From contig NZ_CP019312.1 in assembly GCF_001969365.1 (NCBI RefSeq), forward strand, positions 310,001 through 374,000: a stretch of 64,000 nt of DNA, written 5' to 3'. A model generated the notes under the pieces. The model searched no databases. It worked only from the letters and a program-made list of their open reading frames with translations, and had not been told where the DNA came from. Shown here piece by piece: positions 41,598-50,975 of the stretch; the first letter of the stretch is position 1; every line of letters starts with the position of its first letter. The position numbers and the translations under genes were made by a program. The stretch comes from Tateyamaria omphalii. GTDB lineage: Bacteria; Pseudomonadota; Alphaproteobacteria; Rhodobacterales; Rhodobacteraceae.

Positions 41598-42419
41598 ATG
41601 ACCCGAAGACACTATATCGCTGGCGGCGTCGCCACTGCGCTTTCGATCGTGATTGTCGCCCCGCTGGTCGCCATCGCCCAGAACCGGGCAGAGCAGCCGG
41701 GCATCGGCGCGCTTGAGGCGAACCTCCAGGACGAGCGCGTTCTGTTCAATGCGACGGTGAATGAACCGGTCGATGACGATCTGCTGGAACTGGGCCGCCT
41801 TGTCGCCATGGGCGGCGCGGAACGCGGCGGTTCGGGCATGGCCTGCATCACCTGCCACGGGGCCAACGGTATGGGCGACGGGTCGGGCGCCTTTCCCCGG
41901 CTGGCGGGGCAGGCGGGCTGGTACACTTACAAGCAGCTGATCGACTACGCCTCGGGCGCGCGCCCCAATCAGGTGATGTCCGGCATCTCCCAACGGCTGA
42001 CCGAACGCGAGATGGAAGCCGTCAGCGCCTATTACGCGGCCATCGACGCGCCCTATCACGAACCCGCGGGCAATGTGGACGTGGCCCTGCTGCAATGGGG
42101 CGGCCAGCTGGGCGCTGCCGGGTCGGCGGAAAAGGGCATTCCGGCCTGCGTGAACTGCCACGGCCCGTCGGGCACCGGCAATCCACCTTCGGTGCCGTAT
42201 CTTGCCGGGCAAGACGCCAGCTACATGACCTACCAGCTTCAGCTGTGGCGCGACGGCGTACGCGACAATGATTCCATGAACGTCATGTCCTCCATCGCGT
42301 CCAAGATGACGGACGAGGACATGCGCGCCGTGTCCGAATACTACGCCCGCGTGCGTCCAACCGACCATATGGCCGACACCGCGCCACGGTCTGTCGACAC
42401 GCCTGCGATTGCCGACTGA
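41598..42419 (+). CDS. Di-haem c-type cytochrome
   Basis: 273 residues. An N-terminal hydrophobic signal or anchor (about 8-27) is followed by two CxxCH sites, CITCH (Cys83) and CVNCH (Cys184), each in a class I cytochrome c-like domain with downstream Met candidates (NVMSS; NQVMSG). AAGGAGAG precedes the ATG. It likely takes electrons from the GMC subunit and gives them to the caa3 oxidase coded downstream. Confidence 0.9.
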   Translation: MTRRHYIAGGVATALSIVIVAPLVAIAQNRAEQPGIGALEANLQDERVLFNATVNEPVDDDLLELGRLVAMGGAERGGSGMACITCHGANGMGDGSGAFPRLAGQAGWYTYKQLIDYASGARPNQVMSGISQRLTEREMEAVSAYYAAIDAPYHEPAGNVDVALLQWGGQLGAAGSAEKGIPACVNCHGPSGTGNPPSVPYLAGQDASYMTYQLQLWRDGVRDNDSMNVMSSIASKMTDEDMRAVSEYYARVRPTDHMADTAPRSVDTPAIAD

Positions 42420-42425
42420 CCGCCC

Positions 42426-42923
42426 ATGTCGCGCAGGCGCACATATGTCGTGGCGACCGTTCTGGTGGCCTTGTCCTGTGCCGCGATGGGGTGGGCTGCG
42501 GTCCGTCCCGGTGACGGCATCGGCCACCGCACATGGGTGGCGGCGGGCGATGCCTTGCGCCATGTCGGCGACTGGTATCGCAGCGGTCCCGCAGACCGCC
42601 AACCGGACTGGGACGCGGCAAGCCTTGCCCTGCAGGGCGCCGATGCGTCGCGCGGGCCTGACCTGATGATCGCCCATGGCTGCGGGTCGTGTCACGTCAT
42701 CCCCGGCGTGTCCGGTGCGCGCGGCACGGTCGGTCCGTCGCTCGCCGGTCTGCGGCACCGGTCCTATGTCGCGGGCGTGCTGCCCAATGACCCCGGATCA
42801 CTGGTGCGCTGGCTGATGAACCCCACCGTGCACGCGCCGCAAACCGCGATGCCCGACCTTGGCGTGACCGAACGCCAGGCGCGCGACATGGCGGCCTATC
42901 TCTACACGCTTAGGGGCGGATAA
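42426..42923 (+). CDS. Mono-haem c-type cytochrome
   Basis: 165 residues with an N-terminal membrane anchor or signal (about 6-26) and one CGSCH site (Cys86), followed by PGVSGARGTVGPSLAG and a Met ligand candidate in QTAMPDLGV. Starts 6 bases after the preceding stop and ends on the coxB start (overlap of 1 base). It is a plausible direct electron donor to the oxidase. Confidence 0.9.
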   Translation: MSRRRTYVVATVLVALSCAAMGWAAVRPGDGIGHRTWVAAGDALRHVGDWYRSGPADRQPDWDAASLALQGADASRGPDLMIAHGCGSCHVIPGVSGARGTVGPSLAGLRHRSYVAGVLPNDPGSLVRWLMNPTVHAPQTAMPDLGVTERQARDMAAYLYTLRGG

Positions 42924-43870
42924 TGGAGCCGCAGGATCACACGCCGTCGACCCTCGATATGTACGGCTCGCAATCCGCGCTGAACCCCGTGGGCCTTGGC
43001 GCGGACCTGACACTGGATTTGACCGTGGCGATGACCATCGGTTTCGGCATCGTCTTTGTCGGGGTCATGGGCATCGTCTGGCTGGCCTGGCGACGTGACC
43101 GGCCTGCCGGCCGCTGGTGGGTCTGGTCAGGCGGCATCGTGCTGCCCATCGCAGCCATCCTTGTCCTGATGACCGCCTCGACCGCGATCCTGGTGGCCAG
43201 CACCCGCGCCGACGACCGGGCGCTGGTGATCGACGTCACCGGCCATCAATTCTGGTGGGACATTGTCTATGACCCCGGCGGCATCGCCCTGCGCGACGCC
43301 AACGAACTGGTGCTGCCCGCGGGCCGTGCCGTGACGCTGCGCCTGCGGTCCAACGATGTGATCCACTCGTTCTGGGTGCCCAGCATCTCAGGGAAAATGG
43401 ACATGATCCCGGGCCGCGTGAACACGCTCACGATCCGCCCGGACACGCCCGGACGCTACCGCGGCCAATGCGCCGAGTTCTGCGGGCTCAGCCACCCCCG
43501 CATGGCGTTCGAGGTAGTCGTACTGGCACCGGACGACTTCGACCGCTGGCTGGTCGAGACGCAGGGCGAGGCGCGCGACGCGGCCAAGCCGGAACTGCTG
43601 GACGGCAAACAGGTGTTCATCGACTACGGCTGTGCGGCCTGCCATGAAATTCGCGGCGTGGCGGAGGGCGGGCGTCTCGGCCCCGACCTGACGCGCGTGG
43701 GCGGGCGCGCAGCGCTTGGCGCGGGCATGTGGCGCATGAACCAGGGCAACCTCGCGGGCTGGATCGCCGATGTGGGCGACATGAAACCGGGCGCGCAAAT
43801 GCCCAGCTACAACCACCTCAGCGGGCCGGAACTGCGCGCCGTCTCCGCCTATCTGGCGAGCCTGAAATGA
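42923..43870 (+). CDS. coxB: Cytochrome c oxidase subunit II with fused cytochrome c
   Basis: 315 residues. Two membrane helices (about 33-56 and 73-92), then the CuA domain with GHQFWWDI, HSFWVP and the CuA ligands in GQCAEFCGLSHPRM (about 180-193). A cytochrome c domain is fused at the C-terminus (CAACH, Cys237), which defines a caa3-type oxidase. No signal peptide is evident before the first helix. The stop overlaps the ctaD start as ATGA. Confidence 0.93.
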   Translation: MEPQDHTPSTLDMYGSQSALNPVGLGADLTLDLTVAMTIGFGIVFVGVMGIVWLAWRRDRPAGRWWVWSGGIVLPIAAILVLMTASTAILVASTRADDRALVIDVTGHQFWWDIVYDPGGIALRDANELVLPAGRAVTLRLRSNDVIHSFWVPSISGKMDMIPGRVNTLTIRPDTPGRYRGQCAEFCGLSHPRMAFEVVVLAPDDFDRWLVETQGEARDAAKPELLDGKQVFIDYGCAACHEIRGVAEGGRLGPDLTRVGGRAALGAGMWRMNQGNLAGWIADVGDMKPGAQMPSYNHLSGPELRAVSAYLASLK

Positions 43871-46416
43871 CCGACACCCCGTTTGATCCGACCCCCGTGC
43901 CGCCCCCGCGCAACGACGCCTATGACGTGGCCCCCAAGGGCGAGCCGGACAAGGATTTCGAGGAGATCTGGGCCACGCCACCGGGCGCGCGCGTGCTGTC
44001 ATCGGTCAGCCACCGCGTCGTGGGCAAGCGGTTCCTGATCACCGGCTTCATCTTTTTCCTGATCGCGGGCGTGTTGGCCCTGCTGGTCCGCCTGCAGCTG
44101 ATCGTGCCTGAAAACACCTTTCTCGACAGCGAGACCTACAACCAGGTCTTCACCATGCACGGCACGATCATGATGTTCCTCTTCGCGATCCCCATGCTCG
44201 AAGGGTTCGCGGTCTATCTGATCCCGCTGATGATCGGCGCGCGCGACCTCGTGTTCCCCCGCCTTGGTGCGTTCGGATATTACTGCTACCTCTTCGGCGG
44301 CATCATCGTGCTGTCGTCCTTCATCTTCGATGCGGCCCCGGCGGGCGGGTGGTTCATGTATGTGCCCCTGTCCACCAGCCAGTACACCGAAGGGCTGAGC
44401 GCCGATTTCTGGCTGATCGGCATCACCCTGGCCGAGATTGCGTCCGTCACCGCCGCCGTGGAAATCATCGCCGCCATCCTGTGTTCCCGCGCCCCGGGGA
44501 TGAGCCTGACGAAGATGCCGATCCTGATGTGGTATCTGCTGGTCACCGCCTTCATGATCGCCATCGGCTTTCCGCCCCTCATCATCGGCTCGATCCTGCT
44601 GGAGGCCGAGCGGCTGCTTGGCCTGCCGTTCTTCGACATCTCGGTCGGGGGCGATCCGCTGCTGTGGCAGCACCTCTTTTGGCTCTTCGGCCACCCCGAG
44701 GTCTACATCATCTTCCTGCCCGCCGCCGGGATGGTCGCCACGATGCTGCCGGTGTTCGTGGGCAAGCCGCTTTTTGGCTACGGTTTTGCGGTGGCGGCGG
44801 TCGTCACGATGGGTTTTCTCAGCTTCGGGCTCTGGGCGCACCACATGTTCGCGACCGGGCTGCCTGTGATGTCGCTGTCGCTGTTTTCTGCCGCATCCAC
44901 CATGGTTGCGGTGCCCACGGGGGTGCAGATCTTCTGCTTCATCGCGACGCTGTCATTGGCGCGGCCCCGGCTGACGGTGCCGATGCTGTTCATCCTGGGC
45001 TTTCTGTTCATCTTTGTTCTGGGCGGCCTGACGGGCGTGATGCTGGCGGCGGTGCCGTTCAACTTGCAGGCGCATGACAGTTACTTTGTCGTGGCGCATC
45101 TGCACTACGTGCTGATCGGCGGCTTTGTCTTTCCGATGTTCGCAGCGCTTTACTATTGGGTGCCGCATTTCACGGGCCGCATGATGTCCGACACGTTAGG
45201 CAAATGGGCGTTCTGGCTGATGTTCGGGGGCTTCAACCTTGCCTTCTTCATGATGCACCTGACGGGGCTGCGCGGGATGCCACGGCGCATCGCGACCTAT
45301 CCCGAAGGGATTGGGTGGGACCGGCTGAACATGCTGTCCACCATCGGCGCCTTCATCCTGGCCGCCGGGGTTGCGGTGTTCATCTGGGACTTCTTCCGCC
45401 ACCAGCGCAAGGGGCGCGCGGCGGGGCGCGACCCGTGGGGGGCGGCCACGCTCGAATGGCTTTACCCGACAAATGCGCCCGGCTACAACTTCCGCGCCAT
45501 CCCCGAGATCCGGTCGCGCGAACCGCTCTGGGACCAACCCGAACTGACGCAAGGCGACCCGGCGCAGATCGACGGCGCATTGCGCGCCTATCCCGATCAC
45601 CGGCGCGAGACGATCGGCTCTGATCCCGTCAGTGGCGCGCCCATTCAAATCCTGCGCCTGCCGCATCCGACATGGATGCCGCTGGTGTCCGCCTTTGGTC
45701 TTGCCGTCCTCTTCGCTGCCACGCTGGCCTCGCTGTATTGGCTGTCGGCCATCGGTGCGCTGGTGGCCCTGGCGGGTCTGACCGGCTGGGTGTGGGAGCC
45801 GTCGGACAGCGGCGTCACCCGTGATATCGGTATCCGCGACGGCCTGCGCCTGCCGGTGAATGCCGTCAGCCGGTCCAGCCACCTGCATGTGGGGACGGTG
45901 GGCACGATCCTGATCCTGTTCGCACTCTACGCGTCACTCCTGTTCGCGGGCCTCTACCTGTGGAACGTCAAACCCAACTTTGCCGAGGCCACGCAGCGCC
46001 CTGCGCAAACCTTCGCCCTGCTGTCCTTCGGACTTGCCGTGGTGATGTTTGCGCTCAGCTGGATGGCCGGGCGCACGGCACTGTTGCAGGGGCCGCGCGC
46101 GCTGGGGCTGGTGGCGAATGTGCTGCTGGCGCTGACGGTGCTGGGCTTGGGCCTGTGCCTGTTCCTCGCGCTGCTGCCGGTCGATCCTTACAGCACGGCC
46201 TTTGCTGCCGTCGGTTGGGCGATTGGAGCATTCGTGGGCGCGCTGCTGGCCGTGACGCTTTATTGGTCGCTGTTCAATGCGCTGCGCAAACTGGTGGGGG
46301 CGGTGCGCCCCGGTCAGGGACTGCCCGATCTGCTGCTGGGATCCTTCGGCAAGGCAACGGCGACCATGGCGGCGATGACGGCGCTGGCCTATCTGGTCGC
46401 GGGGTCGCCGCAATGA
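43867..46416 (+). CDS. ctaD: caa3 oxidase subunit I fused to extra C-terminal helices
   Basis: 849 residues from the ATG at 43867. Haem and CuB ligands are kept: MHGTIMMF, GHPEVY (His-Tyr cross-link), WAHHMF and VAHLHYVL. After the usual subunit I core (to about residue 520) there are roughly 320 more residues with several further membrane helices (about 600-640 and 690-840), as in fused subunit I/III oxidases. No separate subunit III gene is present nearby, which supports the fusion. Confidence 0.93.
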   Translation: MTDTPFDPTPVPPPRNDAYDVAPKGEPDKDFEEIWATPPGARVLSSVSHRVVGKRFLITGFIFFLIAGVLALLVRLQLIVPENTFLDSETYNQVFTMHGTIMMFLFAIPMLEGFAVYLIPLMIGARDLVFPRLGAFGYYCYLFGGIIVLSSFIFDAAPAGGWFMYVPLSTSQYTEGLSADFWLIGITLAEIASVTAAVEIIAAILCSRAPGMSLTKMPILMWYLLVTAFMIAIGFPPLIIGSILLEAERLLGLPFFDISVGGDPLLWQHLFWLFGHPEVYIIFLPAAGMVATMLPVFVGKPLFGYGFAVAAVVTMGFLSFGLWAHHMFATGLPVMSLSLFSAASTMVAVPTGVQIFCFIATLSLARPRLTVPMLFILGFLFIFVLGGLTGVMLAAVPFNLQAHDSYFVVAHLHYVLIGGFVFPMFAALYYWVPHFTGRMMSDTLGKWAFWLMFGGFNLAFFMMHLTGLRGMPRRIATYPEGIGWDRLNMLSTIGAFILAAGVAVFIWDFFRHQRKGRAAGRDPWGAATLEWLYPTNAPGYNFRAIPEIRSREPLWDQPELTQGDPAQIDGALRAYPDHRRETIGSDPVSGAPIQILRLPHPTWMPLVSAFGLAVLFAATLASLYWLSAIGALVALAGLTGWVWEPSDSGVTRDIGIRDGLRLPVNAVSRSSHLHVGTVGTILILFALYASLLFAGLYLWNVKPNFAEATQRPAQTFALLSFGLAVVMFALSWMAGRTALLQGPRALGLVANVLLALTVLGLGLCLFLALLPVDPYSTAFAAVGWAIGAFVGALLAVTLYWSLFNALRKLVGAVRPGQGLPDLLLGSFGKATATMAAMTALAYLVAGSPQ

Positions 46417-46742
46417 CCGGGCAGGTGATCCGCATCGCGCGCCCCGTCACGCTGTGGTCGCTGCACTTCATCGCGATCTACGCGCTGATCTCGGCCGCCT
46501 GCGCGCCGCGCGGGCTGATCGAGCCGGACATGATGCGCGGTGTTGCGGCCATCGTCACCGCAGGCTGCGCCATCCTGCTGCTGGTCTGGCTGGTGCTGGG
46601 CCTGCGCACGGCGCGCATGCTGGACGCGGATGCACCGGAGCGTCCGCTGAACGTGGCGGTGATCTGGTCGGCGCTGATTTCCCTGCTGGCCATCTTTGCA
46701 AACCTCTGGCCCGTGGCGGTGCTGGCCACCTGCGCGGGCTGA
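46413..46742 (+). CDS. Small oxidase-associated membrane protein
   Basis: 109 residues, three hydrophobic segments (about 12-32, 42-62 and 82-105). It starts on the ctaD stop (ATGA) and ends 18 bases before ctaG, so it belongs to the oxidase operon. By position it is probably a subunit IV-like or assembly protein. No clear family signature. Confidence 0.75.
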   Translation: MTGQVIRIARPVTLWSLHFIAIYALISAACAPRGLIEPDMMRGVAAIVTAGCAILLLVWLVLGLRTARMLDADAPERPLNVAVIWSALISLLAIFANLWPVAVLATCAG

Positions 46743-46760
46743 CCGGATAAGGAGAGCGAC

Positions 46761-47465
46761 ATGGATCCCTACACCCCGTTCTGCGGCACACCGCCGATCC
46801 CGACCGAGCTGCTGACGCGGTGGACCTTCGATCCGGTGCTGATCGCGGGCCTGCTGGTCGCGTTGGGGGCGGGGTTGGCATGGGCACCCGACAGACGGCG
46901 GTTTGCCACGGCGTGGGCGCTGGTGGCGTTCCTGTTCGTCTCGCCGCTATGTGCCGCGTCCATGGCGCTGTTTTCCGCCCGCGTGGCGCAACACATCCTG
47001 CTGACGCTTGTGGCGGCCCCGCTGCTGGCGGCGGCCCTGCCGAAGACACGGGTTTCACCCGTCGGGGCGGCGGCGGCCTTTGCCGGGCTCTTCTGGATGT
47101 GGCACGCGCCCGGCCCATATCAGGCGACGCTGGAAAGCGACCTGGTCTACTGGTCCATGCATATCAGCCTGTTCGCCGCAGCAACGCTGATGTTCGCCAC
47201 GATGCGCGCCGCCCCGGAAAAGGCGGTGCTGGCCGCTGCGCTGACGGGGGCGCAACTGACGGTGTTCGCGGCCCTTCTGACGCTGTCGCCCAGCCCGTGG
47301 CACGGTTGGCACGCGCTGACGACGGTGCCCTATGGCCTGTCGGCGCTGGCCGATCAGCAACTGGCGGGCGCGCTGATGTGGGTGGCGGGCGGTGGCCTGT
47401 TCATGGCGATGATCGCGCATCTGACATGGCGCTTTCTGCGTGAGACAAGCGCCGGTCACCGCTAG
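46761..47465 (+). CDS. ctaG: CtaG-type (caa3_CtaG) oxidase assembly protein
   Basis: 234 residues, AAGGAGAG upstream. Multi-helix protein with family landmarks: RVAQHILLTLVAAPLLAA, FWMWHAPGPYQATL, HGWHALTTVPYG and LADQQLAGALMWVAGGG, including conserved His that may bind copper. It is of the Bacillus-type caa3_CtaG family, not the Cox11-like CtaG. It is the last gene of the operon. Confidence 0.9.
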   Translation: MDPYTPFCGTPPIPTELLTRWTFDPVLIAGLLVALGAGLAWAPDRRRFATAWALVAFLFVSPLCAASMALFSARVAQHILLTLVAAPLLAAALPKTRVSPVGAAAAFAGLFWMWHAPGPYQATLESDLVYWSMHISLFAAATLMFATMRAAPEKAVLAAALTGAQLTVFAALLTLSPSPWHGWHALTTVPYGLSALADQQLAGALMWVAGGGLFMAMIAHLTWRFLRETSAGHR

Positions 47466-47599
47466 CCGGTCAGCAGGGCAGACGGCGGCTGCGCGTGTGC
47501 ACTCCGCCACAGGCCATAGCGTGAGATCATTGGCCCGTGGCGCGCCCGGTGATGGCCCGGGACCGTCCGCACGCGCGGGTCTTCATCTGCCGACGGAAC

Positions 47600-47624
47600 G
47601 GAACGAAACCCACGATCCTGCGTT
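47600..47624 (+). promoter_or_regulatory. EcfG promoter of the aldehyde dehydrogenase gene
   Basis: GGAAC (47600-47604), 16 bases, CGTT (47621-47624). Exact; a second GGAAC directly precedes it (47595-47599). Confidence 0.83.
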
Positions 47625-47657
47625 GACCCATGAATCCCAAAAAGGTGAGCCCCCGAC

Positions 47658-49034
47658 ATGACGGCGTTTTCGACGATCAATCCTGCGACTGAAACCAAAC
47701 TGGCGGGTTATGACCTGATGTCGCCCGATGCGGCCTTTGACAAAATCCAAAAGTGCCACGCGGCGTTTCTGGACTGGCGACAGAAAAGCCATACCGAACG
47801 CGCACCCTATCTGCGCGACATCGCAAAGGTATTGCGCAGCAAGGCGGATGAATACGCCAACCTGATGACCGAAGAAACCGGCAAGCTGTTGCGCGACGGC
47901 AAGACCGAGGTGGAACTCTGCGCGCAGATTTTCGAATACACGGCCGAGCATGGCCCCGACATGTTGGCCGATGAAGAACGTCAGCATGGCGCGGACGGCA
48001 AGCAGGGGTTCGTGGCCTATTGCCCGATCGGGGTGATCTACAGCATACAACCGTGGAATTTCCCGGTCTACCAGCCCACCCGCGTGCTTGCGTCCAACTT
48101 GATGGCGGGCAACGGCGTCATCCTGAAACATGCCTCGATCTGCACGGGCAGTGGCCTCATGCTGCGCGACATCTGTCTCGAAGCTGGCCTGCCCGAAGGG
48201 TTGTTTGATGTGCTGATCATTGATCACGACACGTCGGATGCGGTCATCGAACACAAGCTGATCCGCGGTGTGACCATGACGGGCAGCGACGGCGGCGGCC
48301 GCCATATCGGTCAGGTTGCCGCGAAGAACCTCAAGAAGACGGTGTTGGAGCTTGGATCCAACGACGCCTATCTCGTCCTGGAAGACGCCGACATCGAATT
48401 GGCCGTGAAAACCTGCGTCCAGGGCCGTCTGTTCAACAATGGCGAAACCTGTGTGTCCGCCAAACGCTTTGTCGTGACCGAAGCGGTGTATGATGATTTC
48501 ATCGGTGCCTTTGTCGAACAGATGCGCGCGATCGAACTTGGCGATCCAAAGGACGAGGATACGCAACTGGGCCCGCTTTCGAGCGAGGAACAGTTCGACA
48601 CGATCTGTGAGCAGGTCGCCGAAAGCGTCAAAGGTGGCGCGGAAATCCTGTGTGGCGGCGAAGCGCCTGACCGGACGGGTCAGTACTATCCCGCGACCGT
48701 GCTGGTGAATTGCCTGCCCGGAACACCGGCCCATGATGACGAGATTTTTGGCCCCGTCGCCGCGGTCATCAAGGCCAAGGACGATGAAGACGCAATGCGC
48801 ATCGCCAACGACAGCCGCTATGGGCTGGGCGGCGGTATCTTTACCCGCGACGAAGAAAAGGCGCGCAAGCTGGCCCGCGATCATTTCGACACCGGCATGG
48901 TGCGGATCAACTCGTTTGGTGCGGCGGACCCAAACATGCCCTTCGGGGGGGTGAAGGACTCCGGTTTCGGGCGCGAGCATGGCGGCTTTGGCATGAAGGA
49001 ATTCGTCAACGTCAAGGCGATCTACATGCCCTGA
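47658..49034 (+). CDS. Aldehyde dehydrogenase, succinate-semialdehyde type
   Basis: 458 residues, AAGGTGAG upstream. ALDH motifs: PWNFPVYQP, catalytic Glu231 in LELGSND and catalytic Cys265 in NNGETCVSAKRF, EIFGPVAAV. The shortened N-terminus, the length near 455 and GETCVSAKR point to the YneI/Sad-like branch of NAD-dependent succinate semialdehyde dehydrogenases. It may detoxify aldehydes formed under stress or by the dehydrogenase operons. It heads a run of redox genes to 51899. Confidence 0.9.
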   Translation: MTAFSTINPATETKLAGYDLMSPDAAFDKIQKCHAAFLDWRQKSHTERAPYLRDIAKVLRSKADEYANLMTEETGKLLRDGKTEVELCAQIFEYTAEHGPDMLADEERQHGADGKQGFVAYCPIGVIYSIQPWNFPVYQPTRVLASNLMAGNGVILKHASICTGSGLMLRDICLEAGLPEGLFDVLIIDHDTSDAVIEHKLIRGVTMTGSDGGGRHIGQVAAKNLKKTVLELGSNDAYLVLEDADIELAVKTCVQGRLFNNGETCVSAKRFVVTEAVYDDFIGAFVEQMRAIELGDPKDEDTQLGPLSSEEQFDTICEQVAESVKGGAEILCGGEAPDRTGQYYPATVLVNCLPGTPAHDDEIFGPVAAVIKAKDDEDAMRIANDSRYGLGGGIFTRDEEKARKLARDHFDTGMVRINSFGAADPNMPFGGVKDSGFGREHGGFGMKEFVNVKAIYMP

Positions 49035-49109
49035 GGCATTGCCTGCCGATGCCGGGACGACCCCGTTGTCGCCCGTTGCCCAACGCCCTCGAAAAGGACA
49101 CCCGACCCC

Positions 49110-49724
49110 GTGATCACCATCCATTGCCTCGCCTACTCCCGCGCCATTCGGCTGATCTGGCTGATGGAGGATCTGGGCCAGCCCTACGATCTGGTCCGAT
49201 ACGAACGGACCGATGCCTTTCGCGCACCGCAAGCGTTGCGCGACGTCCATCCGCTGGGAAAATCGCCGGTCATCGAGGATGGCGATCTGCGTCTGGCCGA
49301 GTCAGCAAGTTGCCTGCGGTATCTCACGGGAAAATTCGACGATGACACCCACGCGCCGGACCCGGGGACGGCTGCGTATGCACAGCACGAAGAAATGCTG
49401 GACTACGTCGAAAGTTCGTTCGCCGCAGCCTGTATGAACGTGCTGCTGCCAGCCATGAAAGGCGAGGACATCGCCGAAAACGCGCGGGATACCCTGCAGA
49501 TGCACCTGAGCTATATCGCGCAAACCCTGCCTGATCACGGCCTGCTCTTTGGTGAAAAAGCGTCCCTCGCAGACATCCAGATGTCCTACCTTCTGGCAAA
49601 CCTCGCCGCGACTGGCTTTCTGGCCGACGCGCCCCGCATCGAAACCTATTGGAACGACCTGCAAAAACAGGACGGCTACATCGCCGCAACAAAAGTGGCC
49701 GGACCGATGGCCCCCGATCTCTGA
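49110..49724 (+). CDS. Glutathione S-transferase family protein
   Basis: 204 residues starting at GTG 49110 (AAAAGGA upstream with long spacing). Thioredoxin-like N-domain (ITIHCLAYSRAIRLIWLMED, with the SR catalytic-type Ser near residue 9-10, then KSPVIEDGDLRLAESASCLRY) and a helical C-domain. The S/R start and ESA motif suit beta/nu-like bacterial GSTs. Probably conjugates or reduces electrophiles. Confidence 0.88.
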   Translation: MITIHCLAYSRAIRLIWLMEDLGQPYDLVRYERTDAFRAPQALRDVHPLGKSPVIEDGDLRLAESASCLRYLTGKFDDDTHAPDPGTAAYAQHEEMLDYVESSFAAACMNVLLPAMKGEDIAENARDTLQMHLSYIAQTLPDHGLLFGEKASLADIQMSYLLANLAATGFLADAPRIETYWNDLQKQDGYIAATKVAGPMAPDL

Positions 49725-49776
49725 GCCGCCCCAAAACGCGCGCGGCCCATCTTCAAATTCAACAAAGGACCTTGTC

Positions 49777-50373
49777 ATGAAAATTCTTGTCGCAGGCGCC
49801 ACCGGCGCCACCGGTACACGCCTTATGAACACACTCGTATCAGAGGGGCACGCCCCCATCGCCCTGGTGCGCGAAAGCTCTGACACCAGCAAACTGCCGG
49901 ATCAGGCTGAGACGCGCATGGCCGACCTTGCGGACCTTCAGGACGGCGTGTGCGACGGGTGTGAGGCGGTGATCTTTGCCGCCGGATCAGGTGGCGACAC
50001 CAGCGCGGACATGACCGACAAGATTGATCGCGACGGCGCGATCAGCTTGATTGACCACGCCTCCAAGTCGGGCGTGTCCCGCTTTGTCATGCTCAGCAGC
50101 GTCGGCGCGGATGATCCTGATCCCAGCACCGACATGGGCCATTACCTGAAGGCGAAACATGACGCCGACGAATACCTCAAGGGATCTGGCCTGACCTATG
50201 CCATCGTGCGCCCCGTCGCGCTGACCGACGAGGATGGCAGCGGCGACATGAAGTTCGGCGACGATGTTGACCCAAAGGCCAAAGCCGCCCGCGGCGATGT
50301 CGCGCGCGTTCTGGCCGATGCCGTCACAAGCGACGCGTGGGTCGGCAAGACCCTTTTGATGCAGTCGGCCTGA
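49777..50373 (+). CDS. NAD(P)-binding NmrA/YwnB-like protein
   Basis: 198 residues with AAAGGA before the ATG. GATGATGTRLMNTLV is a Rossmann motif of the atypical SDR type; VMLSSVGADDP and YAIVRPVAL are typical for the family, which lacks the usual Tyr-Lys pair or uses Y/K differently. It may be a reductase or redox sensor. It follows the GST gene by 52 bases. Confidence 0.85.
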   Translation: MKILVAGATGATGTRLMNTLVSEGHAPIALVRESSDTSKLPDQAETRMADLADLQDGVCDGCEAVIFAAGSGGDTSADMTDKIDRDGAISLIDHASKSGVSRFVMLSSVGADDPDPSTDMGHYLKAKHDADEYLKGSGLTYAIVRPVALTDEDGSGDMKFGDDVDPKAKAARGDVARVLADAVTSDAWVGKTLLMQSA

Positions 50374-50436
50374 GCATTGTCTGCCGATTGCGCAGACCAA
50401 CGGGTGTGATTGCACCGACTTTTGAAAGGATGACGC

Positions 50437-50934
50437 ATGTTGCCCACGCCACGCAGTTTTTCACATATCGGTCTTTCCGTTCCGGATCTTGACGCCGCCG
50501 TCAAATTCTATGCTGAGGTCCTTGGGTTCTACACGATCATGCCGCCGACGGACGTCACAGAGGACGACAGCGATATCGGTGTGATGTGCACCGATGTCTT
50601 TGGCGCGGGCTGGGGGCATTTACGGATTGCACATTTGGCCACGGCTGATCGGATCGGACTGGAGCTGTTCGAATTCGACGGCAATTCGGCCCCACAGGAC
50701 AATCTGGCGTTCCGCAAGCATGGCACGTTCCACTTTGCCATTCAGGACCCCGACCTTGAAGGGTTGCTGGCCAGAATTCTGGCCGCCGGCGGTAAGCAAC
50801 GGATGCCCGTGCGCGAATATTTTCCCGACAAAAAGCCATATCGGATGGTCTATGTCGAAGATCCGTTCGGCATCGTCTTTGAAATTTACAGCCACAGCTA
50901 TGAGTTGACCTATTCGGCGGGCGCTTACGCCTGA
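50437..50934 (+). CDS. VOC/glyoxalase-like metalloprotein
   Basis: 165 residues. A vicinal-oxygen-chelate fold is suggested by FSHIGLSVPDLDAAVKFYAE at the start and TFHFAIQDPDLEGLLARILA then DPFGIVFEIYSHSYE near the end. Candidate metal ligands are His9 and His98 and a Glu near the end. Could be a lyase, dioxygenase or glutathione-dependent enzyme acting on reactive carbonyls. Confidence 0.85.
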   Translation: MLPTPRSFSHIGLSVPDLDAAVKFYAEVLGFYTIMPPTDVTEDDSDIGVMCTDVFGAGWGHLRIAHLATADRIGLELFEFDGNSAPQDNLAFRKHGTFHFAIQDPDLEGLLARILAAGGKQRMPVREYFPDKKPYRMVYVEDPFGIVFEIYSHSYELTYSAGAYA

Positions 50935-50975
50935 GCGCGCCTCGCCCACTTTCACCGACAAAAGGAGCCTGCACC

